32,999 nucleotides of DNA from contig NZ_JACHHY010000032.1 of NCBI RefSeq assembly GCF_014202905.1, positions 1 to 32,999 on the forward strand, given 5' to 3'. This document shows, piece after piece, positions 1-7,667 of this stretch (the first letter of the stretch is position 1; the number at the start of each line of letters is the position of its first letter). This stretch comes from Chitinivorax tropicus (lineage in GTDB: Bacteria; Pseudomonadota; Gammaproteobacteria; Burkholderiales; SCOH01). The notes beneath the pieces were generated by a model. It searched no databases. It was not told the origin of the DNA and worked only from the letters and a program-made list of their open reading frames with translations. The translations under genes were made by a program, and so were the position numbers.

Positions 1-93
1 TTCGGGGCGGTGCAGCAGTTGGTTGAGGGTGTCGAGTTCAATGGCCAAAGGGGGGCTGGCCAGGCTGCCGAGCGGGGGCAAGGTGAAGGACAT
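1..93 (-). CDS. N-terminal fragment of an unrecognised protein (runs off left edge)
   Basis: An open frame on the minus strand begins at ATG 91-93 and stays open to the window edge, giving 31 residues (MSFTLPPLGSLASPP... ending LLHRPE). The fragment is rich in Pro and Leu and I do not recognise a family. No clear Shine-Dalgarno sequence precedes the ATG, so the start is tentative. The upstream gap (94-296) carries a small palindrome that could belong to its promoter. The gene would be transcribed leftward, in the same direction as the racemase to its right. Confidence 0.4.
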   Translation of the reverse strand, partial: MSFTLPPLGSLASPPLAIELDTLNQLLHRPE

Positions 94-149
94 GGGTAAG
101 CGCCAGAGCAAAAGATGAGCGAGCTTTGAACATAAGCGAAACCGTATGG

Positions 150-164
150 TATGTCAAAGACATA
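150..164. promoter_or_regulatory. Perfect 6-bp-arm palindrome, candidate operator
   Basis: TATGTC-AAA-GACATA is a perfect inverted repeat with a 3-nt centre. It lies about 60 bp upstream of the leftward partial gene, where a promoter would be expected, and downstream of the racemase gene. There is no T-run, so it is not a terminator. A regulator site is an inference from symmetry and position only. Confidence 0.3.
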
Positions 165-296
165 TGACAACAAAAATATCCCATGCCGCATAGACCGTGG
201 ATGGACAAGGCCCCTTGCCGGACCTACCCCACCCACATACGTCAGAACATAAACACCCTCACCGCTGCATCGGCATGCTGGAGGGCTGACTCCGCC

Positions 297-1004
297 TCAC
301 GGTTGGCACTGATGATCCAGCGCAAAATCAACCGCTGCTTCTATATGTAAGGCTGCCGTGTCAAATAGCGGCAGCGGGGAATCCGCCTGGGTGATCAGCA
401 AGCCGATCTCGGTGCAACCCAGGATCACCCCTTCAGCACCACGCGCCTGCAATGATGCGATGATCTCCAGGTAATGACGGCGTGATTCGGGCTCCAGTCG
501 GCCTTGGCAAAGCTCTTGATAAATCACGCGATGTACCAGTTGGCGCTCTTCCAACGCCGGAACCAGTACCTCCAAACCATGCTGCATGCTCAGACGGCCT
601 GCGTAGAATTCCTGCTCCATGGTGTATTGGGTACCCAGCAGCCCGATTCTATGCAACCCCCGCCGCTTGACAGCCAGGGCAGTTGCATCAGCAATATGCA
701 GGAAAGGCACCGTCAGCACGTGCTCGATCTGATCCACCACCTTGTGCATGGTGTTGGTGGCCAGCACGATGCATTCGGCCCCGGCCACCTCCAACCGCCT
801 GGCCTCGTGGGCCAGCTTGACGCCAGCCTGGTGCCAGTGGCCCTCCTGCTGCATGGCCGCGATGTCGGCAAAGTCCAGTGATGAGATCAGCACCCTGGCC
901 GAATGCAAGCCACCCAGGCGCTGTTTGATGGATTCGTTGAGATAGCGGTAATAGTATTGGGTCGATTCCCAGCTCATCCCACCGATGATGCCAATGGTGC
1001 GCAT
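297..1004 (-). CDS. Aspartate/glutamate racemase family protein (YgeA-like amino-acid racemase)
   Basis: A 235-residue member of the cofactor-independent Asp/Glu racemase family, which interconverts L- and D-amino acids with two facing acid/base residues. The start GGMSWEST (8-15), ATNTMHK with Thr83, and LGCTEI with Cys197 are visible. In E. coli YgeA the catalytic pair is likewise Thr/Cys rather than Cys/Cys, and as I recall at the same positions, so broad-specificity racemase (e.g. homoserine, Met, Leu) is more likely than strict aspartate racemase. A good GGGAGG ribosome site lies 6 nt before ATG 1004. It is 32 bp downstream of the receiver-EAL gene in the same direction, so co-transcription is possible. 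Cytoplasmic; no signal peptide. Confidence 0.88.
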   Translation of the reverse strand: MRTIGIIGGMSWESTQYYYRYLNESIKQRLGGLHSARVLISSLDFADIAAMQQEGHWHQAGVKLAHEARRLEVAGAECIVLATNTMHKVVDQIEHVLTVPFLHIADATALAVKRRGLHRIGLLGTQYTMEQEFYAGRLSMQHGLEVLVPALEERQLVHRVIYQELCQGRLEPESRRHYLEIIASLQARGAEGVILGCTEIGLLITQADSPLPLFDTAALHIEAAVDFALDHQCQP

Positions 1005-1036
1005 GTCTGCCTCCCGATCATGATCGAGCGGCCATA

Positions 1037-2248
1037 CTACCTTCGCTGTGAGCCCCGCCTCAACCAGTTGGACAGGCGGTCAGGGGAAATGGGCCGCGCA
1101 AACAGGAATCCTTGCGCCCGCTCACAGCCCAGATGTTGTAGTAATTGCAGATCATCCATTTCCTCCACCCCCTCGGCCACGGTGTGCAGATGCAGGCGCG
1201 AGGCCATGTCCAGAGCGGAGCGCAGGATCAGCGCCAGGCGCTGGGTGTGGGCAGCCTTCTGCACCAGTGACCGATCGATTTTCAGCTCATCCAGCGGCAG
1301 GACACTCAGTTGCTCCAAGGTGGAAAAGCCCGTGCCGAAATCATCCAACGCCAGGCGGAAACCCCGCATCTTCAGGCGAGCCAAGACTTCCAACGCTGCG
1401 GCGGTATCGCTGGCGATCGCTGTCTCTGTGATCTCGACGGTCAGTCGCTCAGGCGATACCCCATGCTTTTTGGCAATCGTGGCCAGCTTATCCACCAATG
1501 CCGGGTCCACCAGACTATTCGCTGATACATTGAATGACACCGTCAGATGCTCCTGTGCCAGATCCACAGTCCAATGCGCCAACCTGTCGCAGACCTGATC
1601 CAGCATAGAAGCCGTCAGCTTATCCATCATGCCCCATTCTTCAGCCTGCGCCAAAAAGGCAGCGGGGGGGACGATGCCGTACTCGGGGTGGCTCCAGCGC
1701 ACCAGGGCCTCCATGCTGAGCACAGTATTGTCGGACAGCTCAACCTGCGGCTGGTAGAACGCCTTGAATTGGCCCAGCTCCAGGCCATCCAGCAGCATCT
1801 GAGGGCTGATTGGCAGGGCGGGCAGTTCCATATTGGGAGGCGGGGCCAGCTCCCGTGTGAAACGTTCGAAACAATTCGCCAGCACGCTGCTGGAGATCGG
1901 CTTACGCACCACCCCCAGCACGGGCATGCCGTGCAGGCGTGCCATGGTTGCCACAGTGGCCTGTAGCCATTGATCGCTGGCGCTCAGCACCATGACGCTA
2001 CGACACAGCCGCTCGGTCGCCAGTATGCGGATCAGCTCAACACCATCCGTGCCTGGCAAATACAGATCACAGATAGCAATGTCAACGGGCGATGTCCGTT
2101 TACGCAATGTTTCCAGCGCCTGATCCGCCGTTTCCGCTTGCGTAATCTCCTGTATCCCCAGCTCCTTGCATAACGCCACGCAAAACTGCCGTTGGGCGTC
2201 GCTGTCTTCAATCACGATCAAGGACAAGGGCGCGAACTTGCTCGCCAT
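1037..2248 (-). CDS. Receiver-EAL response regulator (c-di-GMP phosphodiesterase)
   Basis: The 403-residue protein has an N-terminal response-regulator receiver domain (about 8-130; acidic pocket E14-D15, phospho-acceptor Asp61 in ICDLYLPG, Lys116) and a C-terminal EAL domain (about 150-400). The residues needed for c-di-GMP hydrolysis look intact: EALVRW at 180-185, VEITE at 271-275, DDFGTG at 302-307, KID at 323-325, and AEGVE at 358-362 with the general base Glu359. It should therefore degrade c-di-GMP to pGpG when phosphorylated by an unidentified histidine kinase; none is encoded in the window. GGAG lies 5 nt before ATG 2248. The promoter region carries three AATGTCCAT copies (2335-2415). 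VieA/RocR-type proteins share this REC-EAL order, but I see no C-terminal helix-turn-helix. Confidence 0.93.
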   Translation of the reverse strand: MASKFAPLSLIVIEDSDAQRQFCVALCKELGIQEITQAETADQALETLRKRTSPVDIAICDLYLPGTDGVELIRILATERLCRSVMVLSASDQWLQATVATMARLHGMPVLGVVRKPISSSVLANCFERFTRELAPPPNMELPALPISPQMLLDGLELGQFKAFYQPQVELSDNTVLSMEALVRWSHPEYGIVPPAAFLAQAEEWGMMDKLTASMLDQVCDRLAHWTVDLAQEHLTVSFNVSANSLVDPALVDKLATIAKKHGVSPERLTVEITETAIASDTAAALEVLARLKMRGFRLALDDFGTGFSTLEQLSVLPLDELKIDRSLVQKAAHTQRLALILRSALDMASRLHLHTVAEGVEEMDDLQLLQHLGCERAQGFLFARPISPDRLSNWLRRGSQRR

Positions 2249-2334
2249 GACATCTCCACTTTTGAAATCGATACGATTTCAAGATAGTTGTTTGGCGATT
2301 CTATTCCCAAGCTTTTTGATGCAAATCAATCAAT

Positions 2335-2415
2335 ATGGACATTCAGAATGGTTGAATTTTTCTGAAATGTCCATTTACAACCTTCGACAGATTCCTATTG
2401 AATAATGTCCATTCA
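2335..2415. repeat. Three copies of AATGTCCAT in the EAL-gene promoter region
   Basis: ATGGACATTCAG (2335-2346) and CTGAAATGTCCAT (2362-2374) form an inverted pair, and a third copy, AATGTCCATTCA (2404-2415), follows. All three share AATGTCCAT on one strand or the other. They lie in an AT-rich gene-free stretch (2249-2466) upstream of the leftward receiver-EAL gene. The pattern is that of an iterated binding site for a dimeric regulator; the regulator is unknown. Confidence 0.45.
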
Positions 2416-2466
2416 ACAGAAATTAATAAAGTATGAATATATGGAATGACAATATTTCATTGCCAC

Positions 2467-2664
2467 TCAAAATGCAGGTAATAAAAAAGGCTCTTTCGAG
2501 CCTTTTTGACGTCCGCCCATCAGGGCTGCAGCTTCTCGCCGCAAATCACGTTTATCCGACTGTCGGATAGCACTTTTGGATTTCTGGTGGGCGCCGCCTT
2601 TGCAATGCACCAGCGCCAGTGCGGCCACGTCCCGTGGCTTGATGGTCTTGCCATGTTTCTTCAT
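2467..2664 (-). CDS. Small very basic protein whose frame runs through its own terminator
   Basis: Sixty-five residues starting at ATG 2664, with GAGG 8 nt upstream; a GTG two codons earlier is too close to that site. The protein is rich in Lys, Arg, His and Ala (MKKHGKTIKPRDVAALAL..., KGGAHQKSKSA) and has no membrane segment. The last codons form a rho-independent terminator: its stem encodes about KGSKEPF, and the TGA (2467-2469) lies some 14 nt beyond the T-tract. Transcripts ending there would have no stop codon. Proteobacterial arfA ribosome-rescue genes are known for exactly this arrangement, but the ArfA hallmark KGKGSY is absent, so homology is not claimed. It is 43 bp downstream of the DUF1857 gene and probably shares its mRNA. 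Confidence 0.6.
   Translation of the reverse strand: MKKHGKTIKPRDVAALALVHCKGGAHQKSKSAIRQSDKRDLRREAAALMGGRQKGSKEPFLLPAF
2483..2507 (-). terminator. Rho-independent terminator, inside the small basic ORF
   Basis: Stem AAAAAGGCTC / GAGCCTTTTT (2484-2493 with 2498-2507) and a 4-nt loop. Read on the minus strand the stem is followed by six T's. It ends the DUF1857 plus small-ORF transcript. The A/T flanks are symmetrical, so it could also work in the plus direction. Confidence 0.85.
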
Positions 2665-2707
2665 ATTCACATCCTCAATCGGCTTGCTCCGCGACTATGG
2701 AGCTGCC

Positions 2708-3178
2708 TCACTCATCCAGCTTGCCCGCTGCAGCCAATTCGCGGATGCGCCGCACCGCGTCCACATCATTGGCTTGGTAGGCAGCCTTCAAATAGCCCAG
2801 CAATTGGGCCTCTTCACCCTCCGCCGATTCGTCATGCGGCGTGTCATAGACAAAACGCACAATCAGCGTCTCGGCTGTCGGTGCTTCAATGGTCACAACC
2901 AGTTGACCACCTGGATGCTGATCGCTCGGCTCTGTCTCGAAATGCAGCCTATGGGGGGCTTGCAGGTGGATGCGATCCCGCACCAGCAGCTGACCGAGCA
3001 GCATTTCACGCAGCAGCACATCGCTCGATTCATCCACCGATATCCGCTCGACCCCTTGCATGAACAACTGGGGAGCACGTGCGCGCAGCAGCAGCCCCTG
3101 CCAGACTTGGTTCACGGTCAATGGCGTGGCCAGCGGATGGCCGGGGTCGTTGATGACGATGACGTGTTCAAAACGCAC
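2708..3178 (-). CDS. DUF1857 / AtaL-like SRPBCC-fold protein
   Basis: A 156-residue cytoplasmic protein that matches my memory of the DUF1857 (AtaL-like, START/SRPBCC fold) pattern: FEHVIVINDP near the N terminus, LTVNQVWQGLLLRARAP (about 20-37), an LLREMLLGQLLVRDRIHL strand, and a C-terminal acidic-to-basic helix. Family members are thought to bind small hydrophobic ligands; no enzymatic role is established. The start is GTG 3178, supported by AAGGA 6-7 nt upstream. The last ~30 residues (LGYLKAAYQANDVDAVRRIRELAAAGKLDE) form a helical tail. It precedes the small basic gene by 43 bp, giving a two-gene unit closed by the terminator at 2483-2507. Confidence 0.75.
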   Translation of the reverse strand: MRFEHVIVINDPGHPLATPLTVNQVWQGLLLRARAPQLFMQGVERISVDESSDVLLREMLLGQLLVRDRIHLQAPHRLHFETEPSDQHPGGQLVVTIEAPTAETLIVRFVYDTPHDESAEGEEAQLLGYLKAAYQANDVDAVRRIRELAAAGKLDE

Positions 3179-3474
3179 AATACTTCCTTACAGATCAATG
3201 AATAGCTCTTATCAACGAACGCCAATGGGCTCTGTTGGCAGGGCCGCGCAGCACAAGGCGGATCAACCGCAGGACAGAAATGGTAAAAGGTATGCCTCAT
3301 TTCCACAACATGGTCAGCAGATTGGTTGTTGATGCAGGCGATCGATCGACCAAGCCAATACGCCGAGAAACCAGCGGCAGTCCCTTCCCGCGCTCGCCAC
3401 CGCGCCTTACAATCAGTTGATCTGCCAGAAGCAAGCCCACCCTTCAGCCCAATACCATGCATGGGATTTCTTTC

Positions 3475-4404
3475 ATGATCCGACGTTTCCTGATCACGCT
3501 GGCCGCGCTATCCTTTACCTTGCTAGGGGGTGGCTGCAGCTCAGAACAAGCGGTTCAGACCGCCATCCAGTTCGAGCGCAAGCTCTCACATCTCGAACGT
3601 AAGCAGGTCACCATCGATGGCCACACTGTGTTTTATCAGGAAGGGGGCGCAGGCGATACCATTCTGATGTTGCATGGTTTTGGCGCAGACGCCGACAACT
3701 GGACCCGCTTTGCTCGCCCCATCACGGGTCAATATCATGTCATTGCCCCCGACCTGCCAGGCTCAGGTGAATCCAGCCGTCTGCAACAGGCCAATTACAG
3801 CATCCCAAGCCAGGCTCAGCGTGTGTTGGCGCTGCTGGATGCCCTCAAGATCGACAAAGCGCATCTGGTGGGTAACTCCATGGGAGGCTATATCGCAGCG
3901 TGGTTTGCCGCCAACCACCCAGAGCGGGTCAGAAGCCTGGCACTGTTCGACAACGCAGGCGTGCTGGGGCCGCATCTGTCACCATTCTACCAATCCCTGC
4001 AAAACGGGCGGAATCGGTTGGTGGTGGCGCACCCAGCGCAATTCGATGACCTGTGGCAACTGGTGTTTGCCAACCCACCTTATCTACCCGGCTTTGCCAA
4101 GCAATATCTGGCCGACAAGGCGTATCAACACCGTGATTTCAACCAGAAGATCTTCAATGAGGTGCGGGAGCCTTATCTGCCGCTGGAGCCGCTATTGCCC
4201 AAGATCGTGGCGCCCACACTGATTGTATGGGGCGAGGCGGATCAGGTACTGGATATCTCCAGTATTGCGGTCATGAAAACCCATCTGACCCATACCCAGC
4301 CAGAAGTCGTCACCCTGCCAGGAGTTGGACATCTGCCGATGGTTGAACAACCCAAGCAGACCGCCCGCATCTACCTGGATTTCATACAGCGCATCCGCGG
4401 CTGA
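3475..4404 (+). CDS. Lipoprotein alpha/beta hydrolase (esterase/lipase-like)
   Basis: From ATG 3475 the protein has 309 residues and starts as a classic lipoprotein signal: MIRRFLITLAALSF then LLGGGC with Cys21 as the lipidated residue. An ATG six codons earlier (3457) is possible, but it puts extra residues before the Arg-Arg region; both starts have weak ribosome sites. The rest is an alpha/beta hydrolase: oxyanion region LHGFGAD (66-72), nucleophile elbow GNSMG with Ser135, Asp256 in WGEADQVLD, and His286 in GVGHLPM. It should be an outer-membrane- or periplasm-anchored esterase or lipase, like Moraxella Lip3 or Pseudomonas lipoprotein hydrolases. The substrate is unknown. It converges on the regulator gene at 4459. 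Confidence 0.88.
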   Translation: MIRRFLITLAALSFTLLGGGCSSEQAVQTAIQFERKLSHLERKQVTIDGHTVFYQEGGAGDTILMLHGFGADADNWTRFARPITGQYHVIAPDLPGSGESSRLQQANYSIPSQAQRVLALLDALKIDKAHLVGNSMGGYIAAWFAANHPERVRSLALFDNAGVLGPHLSPFYQSLQNGRNRLVVAHPAQFDDLWQLVFANPPYLPGFAKQYLADKAYQHRDFNQKIFNEVREPYLPLEPLLPKIVAPTLIVWGEADQVLDISSIAVMKTHLTHTQPEVVTLPGVGHLPMVEQPKQTARIYLDFIQRIRG

Positions 4405-4458
4405 TCGGTACCGCAGCGGGCCGGGCCAGCGCTGACATGGCCCGCCCCGCCAGCTGCG

Positions 4459-4968
4459 CTATAAGGAAGCTCCAGCACGCGCCGCCTGGTCGTATAGCCC
4501 AGACAGGACGCGCAACAGTTGCGCCGTGCGACCGATTTCTTCGTTTGGCGTGCCACTCTCGACCAGAGCCTCGATCAGGCATTGCTCACGAACCTGCCGA
4601 TAGCGCTCACACAGCGCCTCCCCAGCATCGGATGTGGCAAAAAAGACTTCCTTACCCACCTTTTCGCTGACCACATAGCCCATTTTCACCAGCTTTTTCA
4701 ACGCATAAGACACCACATGCGTGTCTTCGATGTTGAGCACAAAGCAGATGTCAGCAAGCTTTTTCTTACGGCCCCGATGGTTGACATGGTGGACCAGCGA
4801 TACCTCCATCGGGGTCAGATTCTTCTCACCTGCGGCAGACATGCAACGAACCATCCAACGGCTGAATGCGTTGTGTACCACAATCAATCCAAATTCAAAC
4901 TCCGACAATTCGGCACTGCGCGCTGACACCAAATGAGAAGACGAAACGATATTTACCTGTTTGATCAT
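4459..4968 (-). CDS. MarR-like winged-helix regulator, divergent to the 5-oxoproline genes
   Basis: A 169-residue DNA-binding protein. The segment about 25-150 has MarR-type architecture: FGLIVVHNAFSRWMVRCM, LTPMEVSLVHHV, a recognition-helix region KKKLADICFVLNIEDTHVVSYALKKLVKMGYV, then the wing VSEKVGKEVFFATSDAGEAL. It resembles predicted regulators of COG5631 type (winged helix, MarR superfamily). It faces the pxpBCA operon across a 272-bp AT-rich gap that holds a candidate dyad operator (5041-5060), so control of 5-oxoproline use is a reasonable inference. The 14 N-terminal residues (MIKQVNIVSSSHLV) may be disordered. The ATG at 4968 is the first in frame; its ribosome site is weak. Confidence 0.82.
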   Translation of the reverse strand: MIKQVNIVSSSHLVSARSAELSEFEFGLIVVHNAFSRWMVRCMSAAGEKNLTPMEVSLVHHVNHRGRKKKLADICFVLNIEDTHVVSYALKKLVKMGYVVSEKVGKEVFFATSDAGEALCERYRQVREQCLIEALVESGTPNEEIGRTAQLLRVLSGLYDQAARAGASL

Positions 4969-5040
4969 ATCTGAGGACTCTCAAAATAGATCTGCGCAGT
5001 ATAACAATAAGCTGCGCCGCTCTCTTCATATATAACGAAT

Positions 5041-5060
5041 ACAATATATCGATAATTTGT
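5041..5060. promoter_or_regulatory. Imperfect 20-bp palindrome, candidate operator of the pxp operon
   Basis: Outer arms ACAA/TTGT and core TATCGATA give 16 symmetric positions out of 20. The site ends exactly where a plausible -35 hexamer begins and sits between the regulator gene and pxpB. MarR-family proteins bind palindromes of about this size. Assignment to the neighbouring regulator is an inference. Confidence 0.45.
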
Positions 5061-5089
5061 TGATGAAATGGCTACATATTGAGTATAGT
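5060..5089 (+). promoter_or_regulatory. Candidate sigma-70 promoter of the pxp operon
   Basis: TTGATG (5060-5065) and TATAGT (5084-5089) are separated by 18 nt. A start near 5096 would give a leader of about 145 nt before pxpB. The -35 abuts the dyad at 5041-5060, an arrangement suited to repression. Confidence 0.45.
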
Positions 5090-5240
5090 CTCGCCACGGC
5101 TTTGAAATCCGCCTTTCTACACCCTGCGTAGCGCTGTAAACCAAGTCTGGCGCCGGTTTCGAAATGGCTGATTAGAATACGCATTGTACGTTCGCTTATA
5201 TGTTGCATGGCGGACGTTGGATGTCTGCTTGGAGAAGACA

Positions 5241-5897
5241 GTGAGTCTGGTTGATACCCGCTTCTATCTGCTCGGTGAACGCGCCGCCGTGCTTGAATCA
5301 CCAGCTCCTGCCAATCTAGTCTGCCAACGACGTATCTGGTGGTTGGCAGCACAGCTGCGCCGGCAATCGATCTTTATCGATGTCGTGCCAGGCATGAACA
5401 ATCTGACCGTAACCTTTGACCCTCAGACACAATCAGGCGACGACATTCTTGCCGATCTACAGGGCCAGTGGCTAACAGCGGAAGCAGCCGCACCAGCCCC
5501 TCACATCATCGAGCTACCCGTCTGTTATGGCGGCGAAGATGGGCCAGACCTGCCGGAGGTGGCACGCCACACAGGGCTGAGCCAGAAGGCAGTCATCGAG
5601 CAGCATAGCCAGGCAGCCTACACAGTCTTCTTTCTGGGCTTTCGCCCTGGTTTTGCCTACATGGGCGGCTTGCCGCCAGCCCTGGCTACGCCACGGCGAA
5701 ACGAGCCACGCCTGATGGTGCGGGCTGGATCAATCGGCATTGGCGGTGCCCAGACCGGTATCTACCCAGCCAATTGCCCAGGCGGCTGGCAATTGATTGG
5801 GCGTACCCACACGCCCTTATTCGACCTGGAGCGCGACCCGCCATCCTTATTATTGCCTGGCGATCAGGTCCGGTTCATCCAGGTTTGTCATGTTTGA
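5241..5897 (+). CDS. pxpB: 5-oxoprolinase subunit PxpB (KipI-like)
   Basis: One of three subunits of the ATP-dependent prokaryotic 5-oxoprolinase, which opens 5-oxoproline to glutamate. GTG 5241 is chosen because GGAG lies 6 nt upstream; an upstream TTG (5184) in the same frame lacks a site. The 218-residue product shows KipI-type signatures: a ferredoxin-like N-terminal half with VVPGMNNLTVTFDP, then the cyclophilin-like half with FFLGFRPGFAYMGGLPP, RAGSIGIGGAQTGIYP and CPGGWQLIGRT. Its stop overlaps the start of pxpC, so the two are translationally coupled. In Bacillus, KipI also inhibits the KinA kinase, but the pxpC-pxpA context supports the metabolic role. Confidence 0.95.
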   Translation: MSLVDTRFYLLGERAAVLESPAPANLVCQRRIWWLAAQLRRQSIFIDVVPGMNNLTVTFDPQTQSGDDILADLQGQWLTAEAAAPAPHIIELPVCYGGEDGPDLPEVARHTGLSQKAVIEQHSQAAYTVFFLGFRPGFAYMGGLPPALATPRRNEPRLMVRAGSIGIGGAQTGIYPANCPGGWQLIGRTHTPLFDLERDPPSLLLPGDQVRFIQVCHV

Positions 5898-6816
5898 AAT
5901 CATCCGCGCCGGGATTCAAACCACGGTTCAGGATCTGGGCCGTATCGGGCTGCGGCATCTGGGTATCGCCCAAGCGGGTGCGCTCGATCAGCCTGCGCTG
6001 ATGCTGGCCAACCGGTTGGTCAACAATCCAGCAGGGGCTGCAGGGCTGGAAATCGCCATGGGCCCGGTAGAGATCTGCTTCCACCGCTCGGGCTGGCTCG
6101 CGCTGACCGGGGCAGACTTCGAGGCCACACTGGATGGCCAGCCGATCTGGCCTGGCTGGCGCCTGCCCTACCAATGTGGCCAGCGACTGCTGCTGAAAGG
6201 GCCACGTAGTGGGATGCGCGCCTATTTGGCAGTCGATGGCGGCATCGACGTGCCTCAAGTGCTTGGCGCACGGGCCACTGACTTGCGCGCCCGATTCGGC
6301 GGCTTTGTCGGTCGTGCACTGCAGGCAGGTGATCGCTTGCCACAAGGCCCAGCCATTGCTCATCTCGACCGGTGCGGGGCTTGGGCGCGGCCCTGGTCGC
6401 CGGTCGTCCGGGCGCTGCCAGGCCCGGAGTATGCCGCGTTCCGTGCCGAGGCGCAGCAACGATTCTGGCAGACAAGCTGGTTGGTTTCCCCGCAAAGTGA
6501 TCGCATGGGCTACCGCTTGTCCGGCCCGGCCCTGCTCCTCACCGAACACCGCGAGATGCTGTCGCATGCCGTCCTGCCGGGCGTCGTGCAGGTTCCTCCG
6601 AACGGGCAACCGATCGTTTTGCTGGCCGACGCGCAAACAACAGGTGGGTTCCCACGCATTGCCAGTGTGATCGAAGCGGATCTATGGAAAATCGCGCAAG
6701 CCAGACCCGGCCAGAGATTGCATTTTGTGGAAACGACTCTCGAAACGGCTTTGCAGGCCTTGAAGCAACAGCAATATGAGCGCAATCGTTTTGAATGGAG
6801 CGCATATGGTCGTTGA
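5890..6816 (+). CDS. pxpC: 5-oxoprolinase subunit PxpC (KipA-like, biotin-dependent-carboxylase-type fold)
   Basis: Second 5-oxoprolinase subunit, 308 residues. ATG 5890 overlaps the pxpB stop by 8 nt and gives the family's standard N terminus (MFEIIRAGIQTTVQDLGR.G). Other hallmarks are GALDQPALMLANRLV, AYLAVDGGIDVPQVLGARATD, VSPQSDRMGYRLSG, and SHAVLPGVVQVPPNGQP followed by LLADAQTTGG. Together with PxpB it forms the AHS1/AHS2 pair (fused in many urea amidolyases), which activates the substrate using ATP. Its 3' end overlaps pxpA by 11 nt. Confidence 0.95.
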   Translation: MFEIIRAGIQTTVQDLGRIGLRHLGIAQAGALDQPALMLANRLVNNPAGAAGLEIAMGPVEICFHRSGWLALTGADFEATLDGQPIWPGWRLPYQCGQRLLLKGPRSGMRAYLAVDGGIDVPQVLGARATDLRARFGGFVGRALQAGDRLPQGPAIAHLDRCGAWARPWSPVVRALPGPEYAAFRAEAQQRFWQTSWLVSPQSDRMGYRLSGPALLLTEHREMLSHAVLPGVVQVPPNGQPIVLLADAQTTGGFPRIASVIEADLWKIAQARPGQRLHFVETTLETALQALKQQQYERNRFEWSAYGR

Positions 6817-7546
6817 TTTGAACGCGGATCTCGGGGAAGGCTGTGGCGATGACGAAGCCATCATCGCCTGCATCAGCTCAGCCAATATCGCCTGTGGCTG
6901 GCATGCCGGAGATAGCCGCACCCAGCTGCAGGCAATCCGCGCTGCCATTCGGCACGGTGTGGCTATCGGCGCGCATCCCAGCTTTCCGGATCGTGCCCAC
7001 TTTGGCCGACAAACCATGCACCGCACCCCAGAGCTGGTCTACATCGACCTGCTGATGCAGATCGGCGGGCTGCAGGCAGCAGTGCAAGGGTTGGGCGGAC
7101 AGCTCAAACACGTCAAGCCGCATGGGGCGCTCTATAACCAGGCAGCCAAAGACCCTGCGTTGGCCGACGCCATCGCACAGGCCGTCAAGGTTTGTAACCC
7201 TCAGTTGAAGCTGATGGGGCTGGCCGGTAGCGAATTGATCAAGGCCGGGCAGCGTGCAGGCCTTCAGGTCATTGAGGAAGTCTTCGCTGACCGGGCTTAT
7301 CTACGCGATGGTACGTTGGCGCCACGTGGCACACCTGGCGCGGTCATTGCCGATTTGACGATGGCTGTACAACAGACCCTGCAAATGATCCGCCATGGCC
7401 GGGTCACCGCCCTCGATGGCGAGGTGATTGCCATCCGGGCGGACAGCATCTGCCTGCACGGGGACGGTGAACATGCGCTGACGTTTGCCAAGCAACTGCG
7501 CCGCACCTTGCAGACGGAAGGTTGGGAGGTGCGCGCATCGGATTGA
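6806..7546 (+). CDS. pxpA: 5-oxoprolinase subunit PxpA (LamB/YcsF family)
   Basis: Third 5-oxoprolinase subunit, 246 residues, matching E. coli PxpA (YbgL) closely over its whole length. Visible motifs are VDLNADLGEGCG at the N terminus, SSANIACGWHAGD, GVAIGAHPSFPDR, HVKPHGALYNQA, EVFADRAYLRDGTLAPR and ICLHGDGEHAL. ATG 6806 is chosen over ATG 6776 because it gives the family N terminus and has GGAG 5 nt upstream. It overlaps pxpC. The reaction is ATP-dependent hydrolysis of 5-oxoproline to L-glutamate in the cytoplasm. Confidence 0.97.
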   Translation: MVVDLNADLGEGCGDDEAIIACISSANIACGWHAGDSRTQLQAIRAAIRHGVAIGAHPSFPDRAHFGRQTMHRTPELVYIDLLMQIGGLQAAVQGLGGQLKHVKPHGALYNQAAKDPALADAIAQAVKVCNPQLKLMGLAGSELIKAGQRAGLQVIEEVFADRAYLRDGTLAPRGTPGAVIADLTMAVQQTLQMIRHGRVTALDGEVIAIRADSICLHGDGEHALTFAKQLRRTLQTEGWEVRASD

Positions 7547-7556
7547 TGCACTTCCT

Positions 7557-7592
7557 GGTGAGCTGGTGTGCTTGATCAAGGCCAGCTTCACC
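7557..7592 (+). other. Hairpin in the pxpA / transporter gap
   Basis: GGTGAGCTGG (7557-7566) can pair with GCCAGCTTCACC (7581-7592) with one bulged base. There is no T-run, so it is not a classical terminator. It lies in the 121-bp gap between pxpA and the DUF969 gene, the only sizeable gap in the operon, and could tune the relative expression of enzyme and transporter. Confidence 0.3.
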
Positions 7593-7667
7593 CACAGCAA
7601 CGTATCTTTGTCGGGCAGATGATAAGGCTTGGGCCCAAAGCCACAATATGAGACGGAGCAATAGGAC

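Noticed and set aside
250-273. TAAAC-N16-CGG, almost the siderophore promoter pattern
   Set aside because: The -10 lacks CGT, and it points into the 3' end of the leftward racemase gene.
4412-4450. GCGGGCC ... GGCCCGC stem between the convergent lipase and regulator genes
   Set aside because: Loop of 16 nt and no T-run on either strand, so I do not call a terminator.
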